A stretch of 29,996 bases of DNA, taken from a virus. A program made the translations under genes and the position numbers. The DNA lies in the IMG/VR virus record IMGVR_UViG_3300042367_000535, positions 1 through 29,996 of that record; one strand, written 5' to 3'. Below, piece by piece: positions 6,984-13,450 of the stretch (positions within the stretch are counted from its first letter, which is position 1; each line of letters opens with the position of its first letter). The notes beneath the pieces are model-generated. The model made no database searches, was not told the DNA's origin, and saw only the letters and a list, made by a program, of their open reading frames with translations.

Positions 6984-7444
6984 CACAGGACCTCAATCTC
7001 CGTGATCAGCATGTCGAAACCGAGGTACTCGCCCGAAGGCCCACGCAGCTCGTAGCTTGCGACGAAGCCGTCAGCATTGGGCTCAGCGACAGCGTTGGCC
7101 CAGCTGTTCTTCATATAGTTGTCCAGAGACTCAGGCGTGGCGAAGACGCCAATATACTGGCAAGAGTCATCCTTCTCGTTCCACAGCTGGGCCACGAGAA
7201 CCTTCTGCTTGGATTCCACGTACTCCACGAAGTGTTCCTTGCCGGAACCCCAGTAGCAGGTCTTCCCGGCGTCGCACGAGACAATGCCCAATGTTTGCGA
7301 TGTACTCGAGCCGGCTTTGGTATAAACATTTCCCTTGGTCAGACGTCTGACGGTCGACCATGTCGGACCGTCCTCAGGCCCGTGAACAAAGTCCTTGATA
7401 CAGAGAAGCTTGGTGCCCCCAGGCAGATCACAGAGTTTGGTCAT
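6983..7444 (-). CDS. Hypothetical 153-aa protein
   Basis: The N-terminal part (TKLLCIKDFVHGPEDGPTW...LTKGNVYTKAG) resembles the small SH3-like or KOW-like fold of phage proteins whose pattern is a conserved basic strand followed by LTKGKxY. This is a loose impression. The C-terminal part (VAQLWNEKDDSCQYIGVFATPESLDNY) is mixed alpha/beta. ATG 7444 follows the upstream stop by one base, with GGAG 10 nt before. Not identified. Confidence 0.7.
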   Translation of the reverse strand: MTKLCDLPGGTKLLCIKDFVHGPEDGPTWSTVRRLTKGNVYTKAGSSTSQTLGIVSCDAGKTCYWGSGKEHFVEYVESKQKVLVAQLWNEKDDSCQYIGVFATPESLDNYMKNSWANAVAEPNADGFVASYELRGPSGEYLGFDMLITEIEVL

Positions 7445-7445
7445 G

Positions 7446-7640
7446 TTATGCAGCTCCAAAGGCGTTAAGGATAATGGCCGTCAGGGTTAGCACGAGACTA
7501 ACCGCAGAGAAGGCGGTTGAAACATTGGCCAGCCAGATGGCATGGGCTCGACGAGCCAAGGTGGTCATCAGCGCAAGAAACGCGAACACCAAGGCAACGA
7601 GCAAGGCATATAGGCCGGCGTCAAGCAGGATTTCAAACAT
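7446..7640 (-). CDS. Small two-helix membrane protein
   Basis: The 64-residue product is nearly all hydrophobic, with segments at about 4-27 and 38-62 around a short basic loop (TTLARRAHAIW). It is therefore probably a membrane hairpin. It starts at a TGATG junction with the gene upstream. No family recognised. Confidence 0.7.
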   Translation of the reverse strand: MFEILLDAGLYALLVALVFAFLALMTTLARRAHAIWLANVSTAFSAVSLVLTLTAIILNAFGAA

Positions 7641-7882
7641 CAGGTTGCCGTATAGGTAAGTTCAATGGCAACGTCGATGTTTTCCACAACCGTCGTCGTC
7701 AGTTCCTCGAACCGGTAAACATAAGCCCCATACCGAAGATACTCATGTGGAATGACGGTCATGGAATCACACGTGATGATCAGACGGCGACCATCATCAG
7801 CCAGGTATACCTCGAAATGTCGGCCTGGACGAATGCCGGGTTGCAACGGGAAGCCGTTCAGTTCTTCTTTGGTCAGTTTCAT
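7640..7882 (-). CDS. Hypothetical 80-aa protein
   Basis: A compact beta-rich protein beginning MKLTKEELNGFPLQPGIRPG, with strands HFEVYLADDGRRLIITCD and VVENIDVAIELTY. GGAG lies 9 nt before ATG 7882. It overlaps the end of the preceding open frame by 86 nt, unusual for this region, where overlaps are normally 1-14 nt. The composition of this frame is the better of the two in the overlap. Confidence 0.65.
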   Translation of the reverse strand: MKLTKEELNGFPLQPGIRPGRHFEVYLADDGRRLIITCDSMTVIPHEYLRYGAYVYRFEELTTTVVENIDVAIELTYTAT

Positions 7883-8054
7883 TGAAATTTTCTCCGCAGG
7901 AGCACAGCTTGGTTTGAAAAGTATAGGACGGCCGAAGGCATTCCTCCTCGGTCATCAGAGATAGGCCGACATGGAGGTACTGCATACGGATATTGGCCGC
8001 TGCGCCATCAAAGGCCTCGGCTCGGGCTTCTCGCAGGGCGGCTTCATCAGTCAA
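7797..8054 (-). CDS. Hypothetical 85-aa protein with doubtful C-terminus
   Basis: Starts with TTG in a TTGA junction with the upstream gene. The first 57 residues (TDEAALREARAEAFDGAAAN...LMTEEECL) look like genuine helical protein sequence. The last 28 run inside the next gene in another frame and are arginine-rich and shadow-like. The gene may be shortened or frameshifted near 7880, or the overlap may be real. No family recognised. Confidence 0.5.
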   Translation of the reverse strand: MTDEAALREARAEAFDGAAANIRMQYLHVGLSLMTEEECLRPSYTFQTKLCSCGENFNETDQRRTERLPVATRHSSRPTFRGIPG

Positions 8055-8278
8055 AACGATTCTTCCAGTTGGGTCATACGCTCCAGGAGGATACGGGTCA
8101 GCTCGGCATCAGCCCAATCGCTGTTCGGATACTCTTCTTCGAGCTTCGGCCATTCGAAACGGCTCTGGTAGTCCTGAAGCCACATGTTGATCTCAGCGGC
8201 CGTAGTGTATTTCGGCGCTTCCTGAGCCACCCAGCGCTTGGCTTGGGCCATGGTCATGTCATCAGCTGCGATAGTCAT
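8051..8278 (-). CDS. Hypothetical 75-aa protein
   Basis: Starts at ATG 8278 (MTIAADDMTMAQAKRWVAQE), one base after the upstream stop. The longer open frame is a shadow of the neighbour. Predicted mostly helical, with an acidic tryptophan-containing middle (SRFEWPKLEEEYPNSDWADAE) and a terminal helix. No clear ribosome site, so probably coupled. Function unknown. Confidence 0.65.
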   Translation of the reverse strand: MTIAADDMTMAQAKRWVAQEAPKYTTAAEINMWLQDYQSRFEWPKLEEEYPNSDWADAELTRILLERMTQLEESF

Positions 8279-8279
8279 A

Positions 8280-8483
8280 TCAGTAATCCATGGCCAGAGT
8301 GAGGCGACGATACCGAGCACCTTCTTCTTCAGCAGCTTCCGCAGCCGAATAGATGCGCTTGATCCGACAGTCCGGATAGGACTCTTCGAACTCGATCCGA
8401 GCGTCTGCATGGGTATCGGCCCAACACTCAAAGACGGTTTCCATCCGGTCTTCGGTCAGCGCGTCAGCATAGAACAGGGTCAT
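8280..8483 (-). CDS. Hypothetical 67-aa protein
   Basis: Small acidic protein (MTLFYADALTEDRMETVFECWADTHADA) with probable strands at YPDCRIKRIYSA and a helix AAEAAEEEGARY. ATG 8483 is preceded by AAGGAAA at a good distance, and the promoter stands directly upstream. It leads a run of at least seven overlapping genes down to 5933. Confidence 0.75.
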   Translation of the reverse strand: MTLFYADALTEDRMETVFECWADTHADARIEFEESYPDCRIKRIYSAAEAAEEEGARYRRLTLAMDY

Positions 8484-8507
8484 AGCAGGTTTCCTTCTTA
8501 CTATCCC

Positions 8508-8536
8508 ATAATACGATGATGTGGATTTAAGTACAA
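8508..8536 (-). promoter_or_regulatory. Phage-type promoter (TTGTAC-17-TATTAT)
   Basis: -35-like TTGTAC at 8531-8536, -10 TATTAT at 8508-8513, spacer 17 nt. The 40 nt from the -10 region to the start codon are identical to those at 9077-9116, so this promoter and leader have been duplicated. Confidence 0.85.
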
Positions 8537-8546
8537 CGAAAAAGGC

Positions 8547-9083
8547 TCAGGCACCGTGTGCCCAAGCCTCCAGAACCGGAGCAGGAGAGCCCCGACGATA
8601 AAATTCAGCCTTCTCAGCGGCCGCAGCCTCTTCCTCGGCCCGATACTTGGCCTCCAGGATAGCGTCCTGAGCCTCACGCTGGTCGTAGTAGGACATCCAG
8701 GTGGTGGCCTCAATGCCATGGGCCTCACAGGCCGCAGCCAGCGCCTGAGCATCTTCCTCAGCAGCTTCAGCGAACAGCCGCTCGGCATCATTCCAGAAGC
8801 CAGCTACATACTCGGGGCTGTTGACGTACTCACCGCGGGGCCGATACCCATAGACGTCCTTGAAGGCGTCCGAGTAGCACCAGTCATCCGTGCAGCCAGC
8901 GGCCACCTGAATCGCCGTGACCGTGGCCGCAGCAATCTGGTCCCGGGGTTGAAACGTATCCAGGTACGCAACCAGGGCCTGACGACCAGCGTCGTCCTGG
9001 GCTTCGGCCCAGTCATAATATTGATCCTTGGTCAGGAACGACTGGCCAGCGAAGGTGCTCAGTTGGGCGAGGGTCGGGGTCAT
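8547..9083 (-). CDS. Hypothetical 178-aa alanine-rich protein
   Basis: ATG 9083 is preceded by AAGGAAA from the promoter leader. The longer open frame upstream includes the promoter and is not real. The product starts MTPTLAQLSTFAGQSFLTKD, has a central part with DDWCYSDAFKDVYGYRPRGE, and ends in a long alanine/glutamate helix (AEEDAQALAAACEAHG, YRAEEEAAAAEKAEFYRR) likely to be coiled coil. Single-gene transcript between two promoters. No family recognised. Confidence 0.75.
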   Translation of the reverse strand: MTPTLAQLSTFAGQSFLTKDQYYDWAEAQDDAGRQALVAYLDTFQPRDQIAAATVTAIQVAAGCTDDWCYSDAFKDVYGYRPRGEYVNSPEYVAGFWNDAERLFAEAAEEDAQALAAACEAHGIEATTWMSYYDQREAQDAILEAKYRAEEEAAAAEKAEFYRRGSPAPVLEAWAHGA

Positions 9084-9107
9084 AGCAGGTTTCCTTCTTA
9101 CTATCCC

Positions 9108-9136
9108 ATAATACGACAACCCCATATTATGTACAA
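9108..9136 (-). promoter_or_regulatory. Phage-type promoter (TTGTAC-17-TATTAT)
   Basis: -35-like TTGTAC at 9131-9136, -10 TATTAT at 9108-9113, spacer 17 nt. It shares a 40-nt leader with the promoter at 8508-8536. Confidence 0.85.
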
Positions 9137-9144
9137 TAAAAAGA

Positions 9145-9312
9145 TCAGCGTTCGAAGGTAACAGTTCCCTCAACCTGACCAAACTGGTCGGTCCTGGTAA
9201 AGACTTGCACGTTGGACTTGATCGGTCGGCCTTCAGCCGTGAGCTTACGATTCACATACTGGGCAAGGGCATCAGCCACTTCCTGTGAATTCAGCTTGTA
9301 TTGCTCTTGCAT
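9145..9312 (-). CDS. Hypothetical 55-aa protein
   Basis: A clear frame starting MQEQYKLNSQEVADALAQYV, with AGGAG 6 nt before the ATG. It ends just before the next promoter. The protein has an N-terminal helix and a beta-type end (SNVQVFTRTDQFGQVEGTV). It fills what would otherwise be a 240-nt gap and shares the operon with the 79-aa and 64-aa genes. Function unknown. Confidence 0.75.
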   Translation of the reverse strand: MQEQYKLNSQEVADALAQYVNRKLTAEGRPIKSNVQVFTRTDQFGQVEGTVTFER

Positions 9313-9321
9313 GCTATTCTC

Positions 9322-9561
9322 CTAGGAAGAAAAGGCGTGGACGACGAAGTGCCCACCATCCGTGATCACAGAACCGATATGGCGAAGTCCCGTGTCATCG
9401 AACTCGGCCCCGGTCGTAATCAAATGCACGATGTGTTGAACGGCGGGCTCAGTCTTGGCCCAGACAAAGAACTCTCCGTGCTGCTCACCGAAATGGAGTA
9501 GTTCCCCACAGAAAAGGCTGGTTCCTGACCCTGGGATCGGGTACTTAAAGATGGCGTTCAT
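9322..9561 (-). CDS. DUF7352-like phage protein
   Basis: The 79-residue product starts MNAIFKYPIPGSGTSLFCGE and continues with FFVWAKTEPAVQHIVHLITTG and ends RHIGSVITDGGHFVVHAFSS. The order IYKYPI, a strand with W-A, a TG, and a terminal YIGT-like then VxHxF is what I know from the small DUF7352 proteins of many phages, whose function is not established. It starts at an ATGA junction with the 64-aa gene. Confidence 0.75.
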   Translation of the reverse strand: MNAIFKYPIPGSGTSLFCGELLHFGEQHGEFFVWAKTEPAVQHIVHLITTGAEFDDTGLRHIGSVITDGGHFVVHAFSS

Positions 9562-9752
9562 ACAGGAGTAGCCCATGCACGAGCTTGGAACCGGTTGGCC
9601 ATGGCCAGAGAGAGGTCGGCCACCTTGTCATAGAGGCCTTCCTGTTCCCCAGGAGTCAGGCTGTCCAGATTTTCTGCCCCAATCATGACCTTGGTAAAGA
9701 TCTCGCGGGCCATGGCATCACGCGCCTCACGGTTATAGGGGGAAGTTGTCAT
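9558..9752 (-). CDS. Hypothetical 64-aa protein
   Basis: Small helical protein (MTTSPYNREARDAMAREIFT...LTPGEQEGLYDKVADLSLAMANRF). AGGAC lies about 5 nt before the ATG. The pattern of an N-terminal basic helix followed by an amphipathic helix is common in phage early proteins. No family recognised. Confidence 0.65.
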   Translation of the reverse strand: MTTSPYNREARDAMAREIFTKVMIGAENLDSLTPGEQEGLYDKVADLSLAMANRFQARAWATPV

Positions 9753-9760
9753 AATAAGTC

Positions 9761-10051
9761 CTATTCAACAGAATCGAGGATGGGGAATTCACCAGCAGCA
9801 GCTTCGACCACGTGGCGGCTCATGCCGTACGGGTCCAGATCACAGGTAGCCCAGCCGCCGGGAATCTTGGAGATCGTGGCGGTCCACAGCGGGACGTTGT
9901 ACTCGCTGACCGGGCTGTCCGGATGCTTCCAGTACTCACGGCTTCCATAGGCATAGTCGCCGGCCTGGCCGACACCTTCCTTGATGGTGTATCCGGCGGC
10001 GATGACGCCAGCACGGGCAGCGATCAGGTTCGGGAACTCGGTCATATGCAT
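9761..10051 (-). CDS. Hypothetical 96-aa protein, first gene of operon
   Basis: Starts MHMTEFPNLIAARAGVIAAG with AAGGAAA about 9 nt before ATG 10051. The second ATG two codons later is an alternative. The sequence holds many aromatic residues (YAYGSREYWKHPDSP, YNVPLWTATISKIPGGW) and is probably a compact beta-rich fold. Not recognised. Confidence 0.7.
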   Translation of the reverse strand: MHMTEFPNLIAARAGVIAAGYTIKEGVGQAGDYAYGSREYWKHPDSPVSEYNVPLWTATISKIPGGWATCDLDPYGMSRHVVEAAAGEFPILDSVE

Positions 10052-10077
10052 GAGAAGTGTTTCCTTGTTACTATCTC

Positions 10078-10106
10078 AATATACAACGATGGGAAAATAG
10101 GTACAA
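10078..10106 (-). promoter_or_regulatory. Phage-type promoter (TTGTAC-17-TATATT)
   Basis: -35-like TTGTAC at 10101-10106, -10 TATATT at 10078-10083, spacer 17 nt. The leader has AAGGAAA before the gene at 10051. Confidence 0.8.
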
Positions 10107-10134
10107 CAAAAAGATCAGGCCGTGAGGCGCTGAT

Positions 10135-10383
10135 CTATGGTTGCCAGTTGATGGACTTGTTCACGTCTATCCAGGCGGCCCGCGGATCTCGCGATGCCTT
10201 GAGGACAGTATCCTTGATTCGGAATTCATAGATCGAACCTGAGCTGCCCTTATAGCGCTCGATCCAGGACCCAGCATCTTCATACGAAGTGGTCGTGTAA
10301 ATCGTGGCCCAGGCCGGCTTAACATAGCCACCGCCATGAAGGATCTGGACAACGTAGCCAGGAACTTCCCGAGACTTACTCAC
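10135..10383 (-). CDS. Hypothetical 82-aa protein
   Basis: Starts with GTG in a GTGA junction with the upstream gene (VSKSREVPGYVVQILHGGG). Looks like a small alpha/beta domain: strand YVVQIL, a helix at SYEDAGSWIERYK, and a strand SIYEFRIKDTVL. The central AWATIYTTTSYEDAGSWIERY resembles small phage domains that cap a strand with T-x-x-E-A, but I cannot name the family. Terminal gene of its operon. Confidence 0.65.
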   Translation of the reverse strand: MSKSREVPGYVVQILHGGGYVKPAWATIYTTTSYEDAGSWIERYKGSSGSIYEFRIKDTVLKASRDPRAAWIDVNKSINWQP

Positions 10384-10571
10384 AGGAAGATCACCGGGCA
10401 AACACACTGCTCCGAGCAGTACACCAGTCGGCCGTCAGCCAGCCGGAGGCCGATGTCCTGAATGTATTCCTCAGGATCATCAGTGGTGAACTCGTACTTC
10501 CCGATGACGATGACTTCCTCACCGTCCTCCGCATAGGTCTCGCCTTGAAGCAGCTGGCCAACCGTGTACAT
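10380..10571 (-). CDS. Hypothetical 63-aa protein
   Basis: Starts MYTVGQLLQGETYAEDGEEV with GAGGAG before ATG 10571. The longer frame crosses the promoter and is rejected. Beta-rich, with strands EVIVIGKYEF and RLVYCSEQCVCPV. The CSEQCVC triplet of cysteines near the end could bind metal. Function unknown. Confidence 0.7.
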   Translation of the reverse strand: MYTVGQLLQGETYAEDGEEVIVIGKYEFTTDDPEEYIQDIGLRLADGRLVYCSEQCVCPVIFL

Positions 10572-10594
10572 CGTGTCTCTCCTCTTACTATCCC

Positions 10595-10623
10595 ATAGTA
10601 CGAAGATCCACAATTATGTACAC
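10595..10623 (-). promoter_or_regulatory. Phage-type promoter (GTGTAC-17-TACTAT)
   Basis: -35-like GTGTAC at 10618-10623, -10 TACTAT at 10595-10600, spacer 17 nt. A GAGGAG ribosome site follows for the gene at 10571. Confidence 0.8.
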
Positions 10624-10625
10624 AA

Positions 10626-10871
10626 CTATCTTGCGGCCAGATACTCGCAGCAGGACTGCCAAGCCTCCCTAGGCGTCTTACATCTCAGGCTGATGATCAT
10701 AGGAGAGGTATAGCCATGTCCTTGGTTCTTCCACGACTCCACCCAGAAATCATAGCCATCTGTCAGGAGGACCGCATTTGAAAAGCCGCCCTCCACACGA
10801 ACCAGCCGCCGAAGCCTGTCCAGTGGCTCCGGATCAAAAGCAAGCAGCGCGTCAATCACTTTATCGGTCAT
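10626..10871 (-). CDS. Hypothetical 81-aa protein
   Basis: Begins MTDKVIDALLAFDPEPLDRL with GAGG upstream. The second half (GYDFWVESWKNQGHGYTSP, LRCKTPREAWQSCCEYL) has a strand and a closing helix. Overlaps the 41-aa gene by an ATGA-type junction, continuing a series of such junctions up to 11,409. No family recognised. Confidence 0.7.
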   Translation of the reverse strand: MTDKVIDALLAFDPEPLDRLRRLVRVEGGFSNAVLLTDGYDFWVESWKNQGHGYTSPMIISLRCKTPREAWQSCCEYLAAR

Positions 10872-10993
10872 GCGTATCCATCCTCATCATAAACCTGCTG
10901 CTTGGCGTCTTTCAGGATCAGCCGCACTCGCTCCTTATAGGCCATAGGAGCAAGCGCCCAGGCCAGCTCCAAGGCAATTATAAAAACATTCAC
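10868..10993 (-). CDS. 41-aa small protein with hydrophobic N-terminus
   Basis: A frame from a GTG in a GTGA junction with the upstream gene to a TGA overlapping the next ATG. The two coupled junctions on either side strongly suggest a real gene. It begins with a hydrophobic stretch (MNVFIIALELAWALAPMAY) that may insert in the membrane, followed by a charged helix (KERVRLILKDAKQQVYDED). Unrecognised. Confidence 0.7.
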   Translation of the reverse strand: MNVFIIALELAWALAPMAYKERVRLILKDAKQQVYDEDGYA

Positions 10994-11196
10994 AGTTCCA
11001 CTCCCCATACACCTTCATGGAAGGTTACAGTCTCACCAGGAGCAACCCCTGGTCCACCGATAATCTGCAGGCAGTCACCAATGTACCTTCCATTGCCTCC
11101 GAGGCGGCCAAACCATTCCTCAAACTCGATGATTTGATCGATGTTACTGACACTAACGTGCTGGGTGGAAATCCCAGGCCAGATCTTCTTGTTCAT
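10990..11196 (-). CDS. Hypothetical 68-aa protein
   Basis: Starts MNKKIWPGISTQHVSVSNID at the ATG of an ATGA junction with the tiny upstream membrane-protein gene, rather than at TTG 11223. It is glycine-rich in the middle (WFGRLGGNGRYIGDCLQII), with turn-rich PGVAPGETVTF, probably a small beta fold. Function unknown. Confidence 0.7.
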   Translation of the reverse strand: MNKKIWPGISTQHVSVSNIDQIIEFEEWFGRLGGNGRYIGDCLQIIGGPGVAPGETVTFHEGVWGVEL

Positions 11197-11279
11197 GGCT
11201 GCCGCCTCATCAGGGCCTTCCAAATCATCCGGCCGGCGACCATGGCCACCAGGATCCAGATAACAAACTCAGGACTCAT
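11193..11279 (-). CDS. 28-aa single-helix membrane microprotein
   Basis: The frame MSPEFVIWILVAMVAGRMIW is a single predicted transmembrane helix followed by basic residues (KALMRRQP), the classic layout of a small inner-membrane protein with its C-terminus inside. It overlaps the preceding gene by 11 nt and the following one by ATGA. Length alone makes the call tentative, but both junctions and the composition fit a gene. Confidence 0.6.
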   Translation of the reverse strand: MSPEFVIWILVAMVAGRMIWKALMRRQP

Positions 11280-11409
11280 CGATTGCATCCTGGATCCGCT
11301 GCAGGGCTTCATTGAGAAGCCAGGCATCTGCGTCCGTAGAGACCGTGGCCAGAACTTCCTTGATGTGCTCAATAGCCTCTCTTAGGGGCTCTTCAATCTT
11401 ACGATTCAT
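11269..11409 (-). CDS. 46-aa helical protein
   Basis: The frame MNRKIEEPLREAIEHIKEVL has AGGAG 6 nt before its ATG and an ATGA junction with the lipoprotein gene. The whole protein is acidic and helical (DADAWLLNEALQRIQDAID), possibly a helical hairpin. It fills the space between two other small genes. No family recognised. Confidence 0.7.
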   Translation of the reverse strand: MNRKIEEPLREAIEHIKEVLATVSTDADAWLLNEALQRIQDAIDES

Positions 11410-11633
11410 CGAACTCTCCTGTGGTCCACGATCCACTTCTCGACCTCTGGTGTGCAGGGAACTTCGCCGGCCGTGCCAGAGTCGAGCATGCCGTCGCTGT
11501 TCCAGTCCTCGCCAAAGAAGCAGAGTCCCGTGGAATCATGCTTGGCGAAGACGTAGAGGTTATCCAGATCTCTGGGTCCATACCCACAGCCGGCCAGAAC
11601 GATGGCCATCACGGCCAATAGGGTGATTCTCAT
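11406..11633 (-). CDS. Putative lipoprotein
   Basis: Starts MRITLLAVMAIVLAGCGYGP, a short lipoprotein signal with lipobox VLAGC. The start at 11633 is one base after the upstream stop and has AAGGAAG nearby. The mature part of about 57 residues contains two further cysteines (TGLCFFGED, EVPCTPEVE) and an aspartate/asparagine run (DWNSDGMLDSG) like a calcium-binding loop. Probably anchored in the cell envelope. Role unknown. Confidence 0.8.
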   Translation of the reverse strand: MRITLLAVMAIVLAGCGYGPRDLDNLYVFAKHDSTGLCFFGEDWNSDGMLDSGTAGEVPCTPEVEKWIVDHRRVR

Positions 11634-11634
11634 G

Positions 11635-12090
11635 TCAGTCTTCTTCCTTATAAGGGGCATAGCCTACGGTTCGGATCAGCTCGTGGATCAGCTCGTCAAA
11701 GGTTTCCCGGACATCGTCGTACAGGGCGATGACCTCACCATCCCATACATTGTTCTCATCACGCCACTTGGTTACGATGTCGTAAAGCTTGTCCTTCTGG
11801 GCCTGGATCTCATCTGGCTTCACATTCGGCACCACAATGTCAGGAGCCGAATAATCAATTCCCTTGCCATACAGAGGCGGTTCACCATCGATGACCTCCC
11901 AGTCAGATTGCTGGAAGATGAAGACGAAGGATCCATCCAGAGCCGTATACCCCAGAGATCCGTACGGCTTGGTGATATCGACGAGTTCCGGATTTGGCTC
12001 GGTCGGATCCAGGCAACACTTGGTTATGAAGCCAGTAGGAGCCCAGGAATATGGGTCCTTGACTCGTTTGATGGTGTCACCTGGTTTCAT
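11635..12090 (-). CDS. Hypothetical 151-aa protein
   Basis: Starts MKPGDTIKRVKDPYSWAPTG. The first half is beta-rich, with GYTALDGSFVFIFQQSDWEVI resembling a KOW/SH3-like barrel. The second half is an acidic helical segment (KDKLYDIVTKWRDENNVWDG, DDVRETFDELIHELIRTVG). It overlaps the gene upstream by 14 nt and is coupled to the lipoprotein gene. No family named. Confidence 0.7.
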   Translation of the reverse strand: MKPGDTIKRVKDPYSWAPTGFITKCCLDPTEPNPELVDITKPYGSLGYTALDGSFVFIFQQSDWEVIDGEPPLYGKGIDYSAPDIVVPNVKPDEIQAQKDKLYDIVTKWRDENNVWDGEVIALYDDVRETFDELIHELIRTVGYAPYKEED

Positions 12091-12349
12091 TTCGAACCCT
12101 CAACATTTCATCTGCTTTTTGATAAGCCAGCTGCGCATGAGCGTGCAGCGGATTGCTAGCCAGCATCCCCTGAAGGGCGGCTGCAGCAAAGTAGTCTCGT
12201 AGGGTCATAGAGGTCGCCACCTCACCACCGCCGTAAGGCCTAACCGGTAGACTAACTGGCTCAGCGCTTCCAGCTGGGCGCTGCCACGGAACATCTGCCG
12301 CCGTCGGATTTCGGATAATTGCATCCACAAGGGGGTCTCGAACTGTCAT
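12077..12349 (-). CDS. Phage protein with DYFAAAALQG motif
   Basis: The C-terminal part (MTLRDYFAAAALQGMLASNP followed by AYQKADEMLRVR) matches a small domain widespread in phages and prophages, in which a short helix with AAAALQG is followed by AYxxADxML. Its function is unknown. The N-terminal 45 residues are proline-rich and variable. Starts at an ATGA junction with a 21-codon frame and has GGAGAAA upstream. Confidence 0.75.
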   Translation of the reverse strand: MTVRDPLVDAIIRNPTAADVPWQRPAGSAEPVSLPVRPYGGGEVATSMTLRDYFAAAALQGMLASNPLHAHAQLAYQKADEMLRVRNETR

Positions 12350-12411
12350 AGTTTCAGTTTCTCCACTAGAGCTTCCTCCAGGACTTCGCGATCAAAGGAG
12401 ACTGTATTCAT
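12346..12411 (-). CDS. 21-aa microprotein or leader peptide
   Basis: The frame MNTVSFDREVLEEALVEKLK begins 6 nt after the -10 box of the promoter at 12418-12447, so its mRNA would be leaderless. It ends in an ATGA junction with the next gene. It may be a tiny helical protein or mainly a translational primer for the gene below. Its short length leaves real doubt. Confidence 0.5.
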   Translation of the reverse strand: MNTVSFDREVLEEALVEKLKL

Positions 12412-12417
12412 TTATCT

Positions 12418-12447
12418 ATCATACTTCCTAGAGGAAATCAAGTACAC
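12418..12447 (-). promoter_or_regulatory. Phage-type promoter (GTGTAC-18-TATGAT)
   Basis: -35-like GTGTAC at 12442-12447, -10 TATGAT at 12418-12423, spacer 18 nt. The -35 lies against the stop codon of the 53-aa gene. Leaderless subset. Confidence 0.65.
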
Positions 12448-12599
12448 AGTTTAATGATCACCCTCTTCCACAATGGTAGAGCAGCGAACTCAGCATCCCA
12501 TTCAGCTTGAGCCTCTGTGATACGACGAACATCATCCTCCAGATCCCCACCCGCATAGTCATCAGGACCATAGAAGTCCAATGGACGTTTACGCATCAT
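12438..12599 (-). CDS. Hypothetical 53-aa protein
   Basis: The frame MMRKRPLDFYGPDDYAGGDL begins in an ATGA junction with the 284-aa gene and ends inside the next promoter, whose -35 box overlaps its last codons. The middle is acidic and helical (EDDVRRITEAQAEWDAEF), the end basic. Function unknown. Confidence 0.7.
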   Translation of the reverse strand: MMRKRPLDFYGPDDYAGGDLEDDVRRITEAQAEWDAEFAALPLWKRVIIKLCT

Positions 12600-13450
12600 A
12601 CACCTCGTGCAGCAGAGAGAACAGAAGCGCCCTCAGGCAATGGTAGATTCATGGGAGTGGTGTATGGTGGAACAGCGTAGCCAGCCTGCTGCACCTTATC
12701 CACAGCCAGTGCACCGACGTCGATGTATTCCAGCAGGGTATCCACTTCCCCTTTGGTCAGGACGATGTTGTGCCCCTTGCCATGCAGCAGGACCTCATGG
12801 AGTCTGTTCACCCGCTTCATCAGATCCTCCATCCACAGGTCCCGGGTAATGCCGGTCTTGCGTTCAGTGTAGCGGGCATTGATGTCCATGGCTTTCAGCA
12901 GAGCAGGTTGTTCTTCCTTCATACGTTCAATGGCATCAACGTTCTCACGGCTGGACGCAGCGGTAGTGTTGAGTGGAGACGACACTTCGAATGTCGTGGG
13001 TTCTTTCAGGGTACGGCTCTTGGCCAGAGCCGCAGCCGAAGCAAGATCTTCACTCAGAGGGTTACCCGACGGCCCCTGCCACTTCATACCCACCCACAGC
13101 GCATTATCAATCTGTCGCTGGCTCAGACCCGGCGTGGCAGGTGGGTTGAGCCGGACGATCTCCTTGATGTTGGGTGGAGCGAAGTCGGTGGGGGTGGATA
13201 GTTCTTCCCGGAACGTGATCGTGGCGGTCGGTCGGAGTTCTCCGGTGGCTGGGCAGCGTTCATCGGGCCCGTCGATAAAGAGGTCGATGCCGGAGAAACC
13301 GGCTGGCCGGGCCTGATCAAATCCGAGGAGGCGGAGGCCATGGTCTATGAGCGCCTGGCGGATCTCACGAGTACCCAGGGTTATCGTATGCTGGCGACGA
13401 TGGGTCTCTGTGGTCACAATGGATTCCGGCATCTTTCCTTGGGCGTACAT
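12596..13450 (-). CDS. Hypothetical 284-aa protein
   Basis: The longest gene of the small-gene region. ATG 13450 has GGAGAG 4 nt before it. The sequence includes GIDLFIDGPDERCPATGELR, a linker rich in serine and threonine (SPLNTTAASSREN), and a helical C-terminal half (LWMEDLMKRVNRLHEVLLHG, TLLEYIDVGALAVDKVQQ). The tail is proline-rich. A TCTAAATA late-like box lies 22 nt upstream. I recognise no domain. A virion-associated or late-expressed role is possible but unproven. Confidence 0.75.
   Translation of the reverse strand: MYAQGKMPESIVTTETHRRQHTITLGTREIRQALIDHGLRLLGFDQARPAGFSGIDLFIDGPDERCPATGELRPTATITFREELSTPTDFAPPNIKEIVRLNPPATPGLSQRQIDNALWVGMKWQGPSGNPLSEDLASAAALAKSRTLKEPTTFEVSSPLNTTAASSRENVDAIERMKEEQPALLKAMDINARYTERKTGITRDLWMEDLMKRVNRLHEVLLHGKGHNIVLTKGEVDTLLEYIDVGALAVDKVQQAGYAVPPYTTPMNLPLPEGASVLSAARGV

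Noticed and set aside
6355-7468. Overlapping plus-strand frames of 190-274 codons
   Set aside because: They are antisense to four minus-strand genes joined by coupled junctions and lack expression signals.
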